This document shows, piece by piece, positions 54,482 through 62,108 of a stretch of 64,000 nt of DNA (positions are counted from its first letter, which is position 1; each line of letters starts with the position of its first letter). The position numbers were made by a program, and so were the translations under genes. A model generated the notes under the pieces. That model was not told the DNA's origin, made no database searches, and was given only the letters and a program-made list of their open reading frames with translations. The stretch comes from DATAGF01 sp963834875 (GTDB lineage Bacteria > Actinomycetota > Thermoleophilia > Miltoncostaeales > Miltoncostaeaceae). The DNA lies in contig CAWIDG010000023.1 in the NCBI GenBank assembly GCA_963834875.1, forward strand, positions 48,400 to 112,399. Reading direction: 5' to 3'.

Positions 54482-55588
54482 CTACCCGCCCGCGGCTCGG
54501 GCGAGGCGGAGCGCCCCTCGGGCCACCAGGTTCGCCGGCGGGCGGCCCGCCGTTGCAGTACGCCGTCCGACTCGCCCGGGCGCTTGATCCAGAGCAGGGC
54601 ATCGACCACTGGGTCGCCGGTCTGGGCGGTCGGCGGCTGGCCGAGCGCCCGGCCCGGCGGGTTGCACCACTCCCCGTCCGGCGCGGGGCCGGCGCCGTTC
54701 CGGCTGGTGTCGATGACGAACGGCGCGCCGCCCACCCGGCGCGACACCGCGCGACCGTAGGAGCGCGAGCGCGCGGTGGTGTGGAAGCTCGCGACGTTCA
54801 CCGCGAACCCGCGGGCGCCGTCCACGCCGGCCGCGCGCAGCCGCCGCGCCATCTCCGGCGCGGGGATCCAGGCCGGGTTGCCGGCGTCGATGTAGACGGC
54901 CACGCCGGGGGTGCTCGCGAGCCGGGCGACGGCCTGGGCGATCAGGGCGGTGCGGACGTCGCGCTCGCCGTCGGGCAGGCGATCGAGGGCCGCGAGGGCG
55001 TCGGGCTCGAGCACCACGGCCGCCGGCCCGGCGCCGATGCCGGCGGCCAGGGCGTCGATCCAGGCGAGGTACTCGCCGGAGCCCGGCGCCCCGCCCGCCG
55101 AGTGGAGCCCGTGGTCGCGGTTCGGGATGTTGTAGGCAACCAGCACCGGCATCGCGCCCGCGGCCCGCGCGGCCCGGACGCGCCTCGCGGCGGACGCGCG
55201 GACGTCCGGGGTCCAGTCGCCGAGCCACAGGGCGGTCGGCTGCCGGGCGATGCGGTACGCGAGGGCGGCGTCGGCCGGCCGCTCGCGGCGCCAGGCCCGG
55301 GCCTGTGCCCGCGCGGGACTCCGGGGCGCCCGGTAGATGCGCCCGCCGGCGAAGGGGCTCGGCTCGCGCGCCTCGGCCATGCGGGCGATGGCCTCGAGCG
55401 GACCGCCGAGGGACGCGACTGCCGCGCGGCACGGGGGCGGACACCTCGGCGGCGCGGGTCATCGGGGCGCCCTCATCCGCCGCCGCGCCGGCGGCCGGGG
55501 CGAGGCCGGCGACCAGGGCCGCCAGGAGCAGGGTCCGGCGACGCCGTGAGCGCGATCGTGGAGGGGGCAACAGGTTGTGGGTGCGCAT
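54482..55588 (-). CDS. secreted GH6 glucanase (CslZ-like), frameshifted
   Basis: A signal peptide (RRTLLLAALVAGLAPAAGAA) precedes a GH6 barrel: ALWLGDWTPDVRASAARRVR, PVLVAYNIPNRDHGLHSAGG, the proton-donor Asp in VVLEPDALAAL, GFAVNVASFHTTARSRSYGR, FVIDTSRNGAGPAPDGEWCN and LLWIKRPGESDG. The ends near 55420 and 54560 are frameshifted. GH6 enzymes cut beta-1,4-glucan; in Streptomyces the homologue CslZ is part of the same glycan machine. Five bases separate its stop from the GlxA-like start. Confidence 0.87.
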   Translation of the reverse strand: MRTHNLLPPPRSRSRRRRTLLLAALVAGLAPAAGAAADEGAPMTRAAEVSAPVPRGSRVPRRSARGHRPHGRGARAEPLRRRAHLPGAPESRAGTGPGLAPRAAGRRRPRVPHRPAADRPVARRLDPGRPRVRREARPGRAGRGRDAGAGCLQHPEPRPRAPLGGRGAGLRRVPRLDRRPGRRHRRRAGGRGARARRPRGPRSPARRRARRPHRPDRPGRRPAREHPRRGRLHRRRQPGLDPRAGDGAAAARGRRGRRPRVRGERRELPHHRALALLRSRGVAPGGRRAVRHRHQPERRRPRAGRGVVQPAGPGARPAADRPDRRPSGRCPALDQAPGRVGRRTATAGRPPANLVARGALRLARAAGG

Positions 55589-55680
55589 GACGTCCCTATC
55601 GGCACGCCGGGCGCGGACTCAACCCTATGGAAACCTCACATCGGGCGCCAGCCCCCTCAAGCGGCACCGGTCAGGAGCCG
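55589..55680. promoter_or_regulatory. divergent promoter of polysaccharide genes
   Basis: The 92-base gap between the GH6 operon and the GH26 gene must contain both promoters, allowing joint control. No clear operator was seen. Confidence 0.4.
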
Positions 55681-56832
55681 ATGATCCTCGTGATGCGTCG
55701 CGCCATCCGCCGGAGCCTGGCCGGGGCCGCCGCCCTCGCGGCGGTCGCGGCCGTCATCGCCGTGCCCCACCTCGCCGGCCGGGCCGAGCCCGCGCCGCCC
55801 CCCACCGCCCCGCCCATCCCCGGCGCGCCCCTTCCCACGCCGGCCGCGGCCCCGGCGGGCGGGGAGCCCGCGGCGGAGCCGGCTCCCCCGCCGCTGCAGC
55901 GCCTGGTCCCGCCGTCCCAGGGGGCCCTGCTCGGCGTCTCGAACCCCTCCCTCCCCCGCGAGGCCGGCGCCGTGGACGAGTGGACCGCCGAGCACGGGGT
56001 CGCCCCCCGGATCGTCAACTGGTTCCAGCAGTGGCTCAGCGGCGAGACCCGCTTCCGCGCCGATTGGGCGGCCCGCGTCGCCGAGCAGGGCGCGGTCCCC
56101 ATGATCACCTGGGAGCCCTGGTCGGCACCGGCCGGCGAGCTGCACGAGCCGGAGCAGCCCGACGTCAGCCTGGCCCGCATCGCCGCCGGCGACCACGACG
56201 GGTACATCCGCTCGTTCGCCCGCGAGGTCGCCGCCTATCGCGGCCCGGTGCTCCTGCGGCCCATGCACGAGATGAACGGCAACTGGTTCTCGTGGGGCGC
56301 CGGGGTCAACGGCAACACGCCGGCCGACTTCGTCGCCGCCTGGAGGCACGTGCACCGCGTCTTCGCCCAGGAGGGCGCGCGCAACGTCAGCTGGGTCTGG
56401 TCGATCAACAACCTCGAGTCGGCCGGCGCCGAGGCGGTCATCGCCGAGCACTACCCGGGCGACCCCTACGTCGATTGGGTCGCGACCAGCGGCTTCAACT
56501 GGGGCGAGGCGTACGACTGGAGCTCGTGGCGCGATGCGGACGCCCTCTACGGCACCACCTACCGGGCGCTCGCGCGCCTCGGAAAGCCGATCATGATCTC
56601 GGAGATCGCCACCACCGACCTGGGCGGCGACCCGGAGGGCTGGATCACGCAGACCCTCGCGCGCCTGCGGGTGGGCTACCCGCTGGTGCGCGCGGTGGTC
56701 TGGTACGACGACATCGACGGGGCCGGCCTCGACTTCCGCCTGCGCGGCGCCACGACCCGGGCGCTCGCCAGCCGCGCCGCGACCGGCGACGGCTGGCTGC
56801 AGGACCCGGACATCCGCTACCTGGCGCCCTGA
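55681..56832 (+). CDS. secreted GH26-family glycoside hydrolase
   Basis: A signal or membrane segment (RRSLAGAAALAAVAAVIAVP) and a Pro/Ala linker lead to a GH26 domain: GALLGVSNPSLPREAGAVDE, VNWFQQWLSG, the acid/base Glu in RPMHEMNGNWFSWG and the nucleophile Glu in IMISEIATTDLGG. GH26 members are beta-mannanases or lichenase-like endoglucanases. The position opposite the GH6-GlxA-CslA operon suggests it trims or releases the glycan made there. Start uncertain among ATG 55681, 55693 and upstream 55627. Confidence 0.9.
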   Translation: MILVMRRAIRRSLAGAAALAAVAAVIAVPHLAGRAEPAPPPTAPPIPGAPLPTPAAAPAGGEPAAEPAPPPLQRLVPPSQGALLGVSNPSLPREAGAVDEWTAEHGVAPRIVNWFQQWLSGETRFRADWAARVAEQGAVPMITWEPWSAPAGELHEPEQPDVSLARIAAGDHDGYIRSFAREVAAYRGPVLLRPMHEMNGNWFSWGAGVNGNTPADFVAAWRHVHRVFAQEGARNVSWVWSINNLESAGAEAVIAEHYPGDPYVDWVATSGFNWGEAYDWSSWRDADALYGTTYRALARLGKPIMISEIATTDLGGDPEGWITQTLARLRVGYPLVRAVVWYDDIDGAGLDFRLRGATTRALASRAATGDGWLQDPDIRYLAP

Positions 56833-57180
56833 CCGGCGGCGACGCCGGGGCGCCCGCTCTCCACCGGCAGGCCCGCGGCGATCCACTCGGCCTTGCCCTC
56901 GTGGTAGTCGCTCACGTTCGCGTAGCCGAGCGAGGCGAGCCGGCGCGAGGCGATGCCGGAGTTCTGGCAGGGGCCGCTCGCGCAGTACGACGACGATCTC
57001 GGCGTCCCTGTCCGGCAGCAGCACGGGCGCCAGCGAGTCGACCTCGTCGTGGGGGATGTTGATCGCGCCCGGCAGGCGTTCTTGGTCGTAGTACATCGGC
57101 GGCAGGGCCTCGACCAGGGTGACGGGGTCGCCGCTGTCGAGCCGTGCGCGGAGCTCGTCGAGCGTGATGACGCGTGGCAT
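56817..57180 (-). CDS. rhodanese-domain protein, frameshifted near 56995
   Basis: The N-terminus MPRVITLDELRARLDSGDPV and LPGAINIPHDEVDSLAP are typical of single-domain rhodaneses. After a one-base shift the active-site loop reads YCASGPCQNSGIASRRLASL, with the catalytic cysteine in the CASGPC loop, and the end GYANVSDYHEGKAEWIAAGLP. About 120 residues. It transfers sulfane sulfur, for sulfide or cyanide detoxification. It is divergent from a MarR gene over a palindrome and overlaps the GH26 gene end by 16 bases. Confidence 0.87.
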
Positions 57181-57257
57181 GCGATGCCTCCTCGGCCTGC
57201 GACGGATCGTTGCCGTCGCATTTGTTGTTACTGCACCGACATGCTATCCGAACGAAC

Positions 57258-57271
57258 GTTGCGAGTGCAAC
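57258..57271. promoter_or_regulatory. probable MarR operator
   Basis: GTTGC-GAGT-GCAAC is a perfect palindrome in an AT-richer gap between the divergent rhodanese and MarR genes. A TTGTTGTTAC stretch nearby (57221-57232) could be a second half-site or -35 element. Confidence 0.65.
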
Positions 57272-57294
57272 ATCATTTGTGAGAGGGTCGACCG

Positions 57295-57756
57295 GTGGCC
57301 GAAGTCCCATCACCCGAGCACATCGCGGCCTGGCGCCTGGTGATCGAGACCCAGGCCCGCGTCGTCGAGCGCGTCGAGGCCGCCCTCGCCGAGCGCGGCC
57401 TGCCCCCGCTCGCGTGGTACGACGTGCTCTGGGCGCTGCGCGAGGCGCCGGGGCGCCGGCTGCGCCAGGCGCAGCTCGCCCACGCCGTGGTCATGAGCCG
57501 CAGCGGCCTCTCGCGGCTGGTCGACCGCATCGAGGCGGCCGGCATGTTGCGGCGCGAGGCCTCACCCTCGGACCGGCGCGGCACGGACGTCGTGCTCACC
57601 GACGAGGGCCGGGCCATGCTGCGCCGGATGTGGACGGTCTACGGCGAGGGGATCGAGCGCGGCTTCGCGCGGGCGCTCGGCGACCCCGCCGCCCTCACGC
57701 AGGCCCTGGAGCCCGTCGCGGAGGCGCTCCGGACGCCGGGTGAGCCCGTACGGTAG
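57295..57756 (+). CDS. MarR family regulator
   Basis: The 153-residue protein starts at GTG and has the MarR winged helix: LPPLAWYDVLWALREAPGRR, LRQAQLAHAVVMSRSGLSRL, VDRIEAAGMLRREASPSDRR (the wing) and TDEGRAMLRR. It probably represses the divergent rhodanese and itself, perhaps sensing a reactive sulfur or electrophilic species. This regulatory link is inferred from the arrangement and the palindrome between them. Confidence 0.92.
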   Translation: MAEVPSPEHIAAWRLVIETQARVVERVEAALAERGLPPLAWYDVLWALREAPGRRLRQAQLAHAVVMSRSGLSRLVDRIEAAGMLRREASPSDRRGTDVVLTDEGRAMLRRMWTVYGEGIERGFARALGDPAALTQALEPVAEALRTPGEPVR

Positions 57757-57769
57757 GACCCGCCGCCGG

Positions 57770-58738
57770 TTACGACGACGGCGTCCGCACCGCCGGGGGC
57801 GGCCTCGGCTCCTCGGCTCGGCGCTCGCGGTTCCGCGTGGCCCAGAGCGATACCAGCATGGAAGCGCCGAGGATCACGACGACGGCCCCGAGCGTCATCC
57901 AGACCGGCGGGTCGTAGACCTCGCTGGTCAGCATCTTCAGGCCGACGACACCGAGGACCACGGCGAGCCCGTAGTGCAGGTACTCGAAGCGGTCGAGCGC
58001 GCCGACGATGAGGAAGTAGGCCGCCCGCAGCCCCATGACGGCGAAGATGTTGGCGGCGAGCACGATGAAGGCCTCGTCGGTGATCGCGAAGATCGCGGGG
58101 ATCGAGTCGATCGCGAAGACCACGTCGGTGCTGGCGACGACGATCAGCACGGCGAAGATCGGCGTCGCCAGACGGCGGCCGTGCTCGCGGACGAAGACCC
58201 TCGTTCCGCGGTAGTCGTCCGTGCTCGGCACGAAGCGGCGGATGAGCAGCAGCAGCCTGTTCTTGCTCGGGTCGACATGCTCGCCCGAGCTCCGCGCGAG
58301 CCGGTAGGCGGTGAAGATCAGGAAGGCCCCGAAGACGTAGATGACCCAGTGGGCGGCCCCGAGCGCCGCGGCGCCGATCGCGATGAAGATCCCCCGGAAG
58401 ATCAGCGCGCCGAGCACGCCGAACAGCAGGACCCGCGGCTGGAGGTCCTTCGGCACCGCGAAGTAGCCGAAGATCACCGCGAAGACGAACAGGTTGTCGA
58501 TGGAGAGGCTCCACTCGACCAGGTACCCGGCGATGTACTCCCCGGCCGCGGTGCTCCCCTGGGTCGCTCCCAGGATCGCCGTGAAGCTCAGGCCGAGCGC
58601 GACCCACGCGAGCGTCCAGAGCGCCGCCGTCCTGGCCGGGACCTCGCGGCGGCCGCGCCCGAACACCAGGAGGTCGATCGCCGTCAGCACGGGAACGGCG
58701 GCGATGAGGGCGATCCATGCCCAGAGCGGCGGGTTCAC
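57770..58738 (-). CDS. TerC/Alx-family membrane transporter
   Basis: The 322-residue protein has about nine helices. Two acidic motifs of the TerC family are present: LVEWSLSIDNLFVFAVIFGY and IVVASTDVVFAIDSIPAIFA, where the Asp residues probably bind a metal ion; a cytoplasmic loop SGEHVDPSKNRLLLLIRRFV separates the halves. Alx/TerC proteins export manganese or insert metal into secreted enzymes. GTG 58738 lies just downstream of a Mn2+ riboswitch, supporting the manganese role. Confidence 0.92.
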   Translation of the reverse strand: MNPPLWAWIALIAAVPVLTAIDLLVFGRGRREVPARTAALWTLAWVALGLSFTAILGATQGSTAAGEYIAGYLVEWSLSIDNLFVFAVIFGYFAVPKDLQPRVLLFGVLGALIFRGIFIAIGAAALGAAHWVIYVFGAFLIFTAYRLARSSGEHVDPSKNRLLLLIRRFVPSTDDYRGTRVFVREHGRRLATPIFAVLIVVASTDVVFAIDSIPAIFAITDEAFIVLAANIFAVMGLRAAYFLIVGALDRFEYLHYGLAVVLGVVGLKMLTSEVYDPPVWMTLGAVVVILGASMLVSLWATRNRERRAEEPRPPPAVRTPSS

Positions 58739-58769
58739 GCGGGGGGCCCTTCGGGTCGGTGGGGCTACC

Positions 58770-58872
58770 GGACGCCGAAGGTCTCTCCCGCCCCGGTCTG
58801 GCGGGGCCGACGCCACCGGGCCGTGCGGCCGTCGTGACGATGACGTCGTTCGGGGATACTCCCCTTGCGGTC
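58770..58872 (-). promoter_or_regulatory. yybP-ykoY (Mn2+) riboswitch
   Basis: In the terC leader, read on the minus strand, CAAGGGGAGTATCCCC gives the P1/L1 side and GGGAGAGACCTTCGG gives the L3-side GAGACC motif; between them lie GACGTC-GACGAC-type stems and a GGCCCGGTGGCGTCGGCC helix. These match the yybP-ykoY consensus. Mn2+ binding in this class generally raises downstream expression. Confidence 0.8.
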
Positions 58873-58896
58873 AGCCGATCGTAGCGGGTGGCGCGC

Positions 58897-59742
58897 TCAG
58901 GCGCGGCGCCTGCGCCGGGCCGCGGGCTTCTCGGCGTCGGCGTACGCGAGGGCGATGGCCGCCTCGGGGGAGGCCGCCCGGAAGGTGACGCTCTCCTCGA
59001 TGTAGAGCCGGACGCGCTCCGCATCGTGGTCCAGGTACCCGATCGACAGGTCCTGCCCCACGACCAGCTCGAAGTCGTCGCCGCGCTGGCTGATCAGCAC
59101 CGCGCCGTCGACCGCCGGCGCCCACACCACCGGCCCCTCCACGATCAGCCGCAGGTGCTCGAGCACCGGATAGCCGCCGTGCTCCGTGGTCTCGATCACG
59201 CCCGTGTAGCAGCGGGGCCCGAGGGCCAGCGCGTAGGGCCCCGCGACCCCGGCGCGCTTGAGCGTCTCGACGGCCTTCGCGACGTAGTTCGGGTAGCGGT
59301 CGTAGTCGGTGTTGATCTGGACGGGATCGTGTGGGGACGTCTCGACGATCCCCCGCACGCCGGCGCCCGCGAAGCCGTTGAACACCAGCCGGTCCTCGGC
59401 CAGGGCGGCGCGGCGCGCCGCGTCGACCACCGGGTCCCAGTCCGCGTCGGGGGCGCCCCGCGCGACGGCGTCGACCTCGGAGCGATCCAGCGTGAATGGC
59501 GTCCGCAGCTCTGCCAGCGGCTGAACGAGGCGGATGCGGCTCTCGACGCCCTCCGCGGGGCCGTCTGCGGCCGGGGCGACGCGCCCGAGGCCCAGCGCCG
59601 AGTGGTCCCAGCCGTGGGGGCCGGAGAAGCCGGTCAGCTTGCGGGCCGTGAGGAAGTGCCTCAGCGAGCGGCGCGCCTCGAACTCGATGTCGGCCCAGGC
59701 GGCCTCGTCGACGGGCGCCAGCTCGCGGTGCAGGTGGTTCAT
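58897..59742 (-). CDS. family 1 encapsulin shell protein
   Basis: The 281-residue protein has the HK97-like encapsulin fold: N-terminal MNHLHRELAPVDEAAWADIE, FEARRSLRHFLTARKL, SRIRLVQPLAELRTPFTLDR, the helical spine, and VGQDLSIGYLDHDAERVRLY near the end. The product assembles a closed protein nanocompartment in the cytoplasm. ATG 59742 overlaps the ferritin-like cargo gene (ATGA), which supplies its cargo. The last residues are Arg-rich (RRRRRA) and unusual. Confidence 0.95.
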   Translation of the reverse strand: MNHLHRELAPVDEAAWADIEFEARRSLRHFLTARKLTGFSGPHGWDHSALGLGRVAPAADGPAEGVESRIRLVQPLAELRTPFTLDRSEVDAVARGAPDADWDPVVDAARRAALAEDRLVFNGFAGAGVRGIVETSPHDPVQINTDYDRYPNYVAKAVETLKRAGVAGPYALALGPRCYTGVIETTEHGGYPVLEHLRLIVEGPVVWAPAVDGAVLISQRGDDFELVVGQDLSIGYLDHDAERVRLYIEESVTFRAASPEAAIALAYADAEKPAARRRRRA

Positions 59743-60110
59743 CGCTCGCCCCGCAGGCTGCCGATGCCGAGGCTCCCGTCGCCCGCCCCGCCCCCGCCGC
59801 CGCCCTCGACCTCCTCCTCGATCGCGACGATCGAGCCCTCGGTGAAGAGGTACTCGCGCAGGTGCTCGTCGAGGACGGGGTCCTGGCGGCGCAGCCACTC
59901 GAGGCTCATGGCCGCGTGCTCGGTCTCCTCGTCGCGGTTGTGGGCGAGGACCGCGGCGAGCCCGGGGTCGCCCGCGGCGTCGATGCGCTGCTGGTACCAG
60001 TCCATGGCCTCGAGCTCCTCCATCAGGGAGACGATGCCGCGGTGCCGGTCGAGCGTCGCCGGCGTCAGGTCCTCCCTGGCCTCGTGCAGCCCCATGCTGG
60101 AATCCGCCAT
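59739..60110 (-). CDS. encapsulated ferritin-like cargo protein (EncFtn)
   Basis: The 123-residue protein has the EncFtn two-helix core (LMEELEAMDWYQQRIDAAGD, LAAVLAHNRDEETEHAAMSLEW) with the iron ligands Glu in EELEAMDW and Glu/His in EETEHAAM, and DEHLREYLFTEG. A Gly-rich linker leads to the C-terminal targeting peptide DGSLGIGSLR, which docks inside the encapsulin shell. It oxidises Fe2+ for storage inside the compartment. It is 4 bases before the shell gene. Confidence 0.95.
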   Translation of the reverse strand: MADSSMGLHEAREDLTPATLDRHRGIVSLMEELEAMDWYQQRIDAAGDPGLAAVLAHNRDEETEHAAMSLEWLRRQDPVLDEHLREYLFTEGSIVAIEEEVEGGGGGGAGDGSLGIGSLRGER

Positions 60111-60126
60111 CCCGCCCCCCTTCGCC

Positions 60127-60618
60127 TCAGTCGTCCTCCGAGAGGGCCTCGCCGGGCCCCTCCGCCAACCGCACCCGGTCGCCGTCCACCAGGAGGGTGG
60201 CCGACAGTACCTCCCAGTGGCGCGCGATGCGGGCCATCACGAGGTTGACCCTCCCCGTTCCCTCCGGGCCGCTCACCGGAACCATCAGGTTGGCCTGCGC
60301 GGCGCCGCGGCCCGACGGCACCTCGCCCTCCGGCCGCCCGACCTGCAGCGGCCTGCCGACCGACTCGACCACCGCGGGGTGGCGGCCCACGAAGCGCTCG
60401 GCCGCGACGGCCGCATCGCCGCCGCGGCGGCGCCGCGCGAGCACGAGGATCGCGACGACGGCCGCGAGGAAGGCGTACGCCAGCACGCCGCCGACGATCG
60501 AGAGCGCCTCCTGCGAGATCCCCGCGCGCCGGAAGCCGAAGGCGACCAGGAAGAAGACGCCGAAGAGCACGGCCCCGATCAGCAGGATCGTGCGCTGGGT
60601 CCGGCGGGAGGGCGCCAT
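60127..60618 (-). CDS. membrane protein, Coa1-like
   Basis: The 163-residue protein has two N-terminal membrane segments (ILLIGAVLFGVFFLVAFGF; IVGGVLAYAFLAAVVAILVLA) and a soluble domain resembling the cytochrome-oxidase-assembly Coa1 fold (VGRPLQVGRPEGEVPSGRGA, ANLMVPVSGPEGTGRVNLVM). It starts with TGATG overlapping the gltX stop. Membership in an operon with encapsulin suggests a membrane or redox link, but its role is unknown. Confidence 0.65.
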   Translation of the reverse strand: MAPSRRTQRTILLIGAVLFGVFFLVAFGFRRAGISQEALSIVGGVLAYAFLAAVVAILVLARRRRGGDAAVAAERFVGRHPAVVESVGRPLQVGRPEGEVPSGRGAAQANLMVPVSGPEGTGRVNLVMARIARHWEVLSATLLVDGDRVRLAEGPGEALSEDD

Positions 60619-62090
60619 CAGGCGACCGCCCAGAGCTCGGCGAGCCGGCCGAGCGTCTCGCGGTAGCGCCGGAAGGCCTCCTCGCGGCCGAGCAGCTCCA
60701 GGCTCTCGTAGATCCCGGTCGAGACCCGCTGCCCGGTGATCGCGATGCGCTGGGGCTCCAGGAAGTCACGGGCCGCCTCGCCCATGATGTGGAGCTGGTC
60801 CTGCAGGGCGTCCTTGATCGCGTCCAGGGTCCACTCCGGCAGGGCCTCGAGCCGCCCGAGCCCGCCGCCGATCACCTGGATCGAGTGCTTGACGTCCTGC
60901 GTCAGCACCTCCCAGGCGTCGGGGTCGATCTCGAGCGGCCGGAAGAGCCATCCGGCGAGGCCGTCGTACTCGGCCAGCGTGCTGAGCTTGCGCTTGACGA
61001 GCGGGGCGCTGCGGCGCACGAGCTCCTCCGCGCCGGGTCCCCGCTCGGCGATGTACCCGGTCTTCCCGAGGTACTCGACCAGGGCCTCCTCGAACTCCCC
61101 CGCCCCCATCAGGCGCATGTGGCGCCCGTTGATGACCGTGAGCCGCTGGAGGTCGAAGATCGCGGGGCTCTTGGAGATGCGCCCGACGGAGAAGCCCTTC
61201 ACGAGCTCGTCCACCGTCAGCAGGGTCGTCTTGTCGTCGAGGCTCCAGCCGAGCAGGGCGAGGGCGTTCACCACCGCGCCCGGGACGTAGCCGGCCTCCT
61301 CGAGGTCCTCGACCGAGGCGGCCCCGTGGCGCTTGCTCAGGCGCTTCTTGTCGGGGCCGAGGATGAGCGGCACGTGGGCGTAGCCGGGCGGCTCCCCGCC
61401 CAGCGCGCGAATCACCATCATCTGCTTCGGCGTGTTCGAGATGTGGTCCTCGCCCCGGATCACGTGCGTGATGCCCATCTCGAGGTCGTCCACGGCGGCG
61501 GCGAGGTTGTACGTCGGCGTGCCGTCGGAGCGGGCGACCACGAAGTCCTCGATCGCGGCGTGGTCGAAGGTGACCGTCCCGCGGACGTAGTCCTCGATTG
61601 CCGTCTCCCCGGGGACGGCGACGGCGAAGCGCCAGACGGGCCGGAGCCCCTGCGCCTCGAGGTCGGCGATCTCCGCCGGGTCGCGGTCGCGGCGGCCGCG
61701 CACCACCGGGGCCCGCCGGTCCGCCCGGGCGGCGGCCCGCTGGGCCTCCAGCTCCTCCTCGGTCTCGTAGGCCGGGTAGACGGCGCCCGCCTCGCGCAGC
61801 CGCTCGACGGCGCTCGAGTAGAGGGCGCTGCGCTCGCTCTGACGCACCGGGCCCTCGTCCCAGTCGAGGCCGAGCCAGCCGAGGACGCGCAGGATCTCGG
61901 CCTCGCTCTCGGGCGTCGACCGCTCGCGGTCGGTGTCCTCCAGCCGCAGCACGAACGCCCCGCCGCCCTGCCGCGCGATCAGCCAGTTGAAGAGGGCGGT
62001 CCGGGCGCCGCCGACGTGCAGGCTCCCCGTGGGGCTCGGAGCGAAGCGCACGCGCGCCGGGCCGGTCACCTCGGGTCTCTGGCGCGCCAT
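60618..62090 (-). CDS. gltX: glutamyl-tRNA synthetase
   Basis: The 490-residue protein has the class I signature PSPTGSLHVGGARTALFNWL (HIGH equivalent) and KRLSKRHG (KMSKS equivalent), the zinc-independent insert, and an anticodon-binding C-terminal domain. It charges tRNA-Glu, and probably tRNA-Gln in a transamidation route. ATG 62090 is chosen because a longer reading overlaps the divergent nfo start region. It is the first gene of the operon that continues with the Coa1-like protein and encapsulin genes. Confidence 0.96.
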   Translation of the reverse strand: MARQRPEVTGPARVRFAPSPTGSLHVGGARTALFNWLIARQGGGAFVLRLEDTDRERSTPESEAEILRVLGWLGLDWDEGPVRQSERSALYSSAVERLREAGAVYPAYETEEELEAQRAAARADRRAPVVRGRRDRDPAEIADLEAQGLRPVWRFAVAVPGETAIEDYVRGTVTFDHAAIEDFVVARSDGTPTYNLAAAVDDLEMGITHVIRGEDHISNTPKQMMVIRALGGEPPGYAHVPLILGPDKKRLSKRHGAASVEDLEEAGYVPGAVVNALALLGWSLDDKTTLLTVDELVKGFSVGRISKSPAIFDLQRLTVINGRHMRLMGAGEFEEALVEYLGKTGYIAERGPGAEELVRRSAPLVKRKLSTLAEYDGLAGWLFRPLEIDPDAWEVLTQDVKHSIQVIGGGLGRLEALPEWTLDAIKDALQDQLHIMGEAARDFLEPQRIAITGQRVSTGIYESLELLGREEAFRRYRETLGRLAELWAVA

Positions 62091-62108
62091 CGGCCCTAGG
62101 ATACCGAC

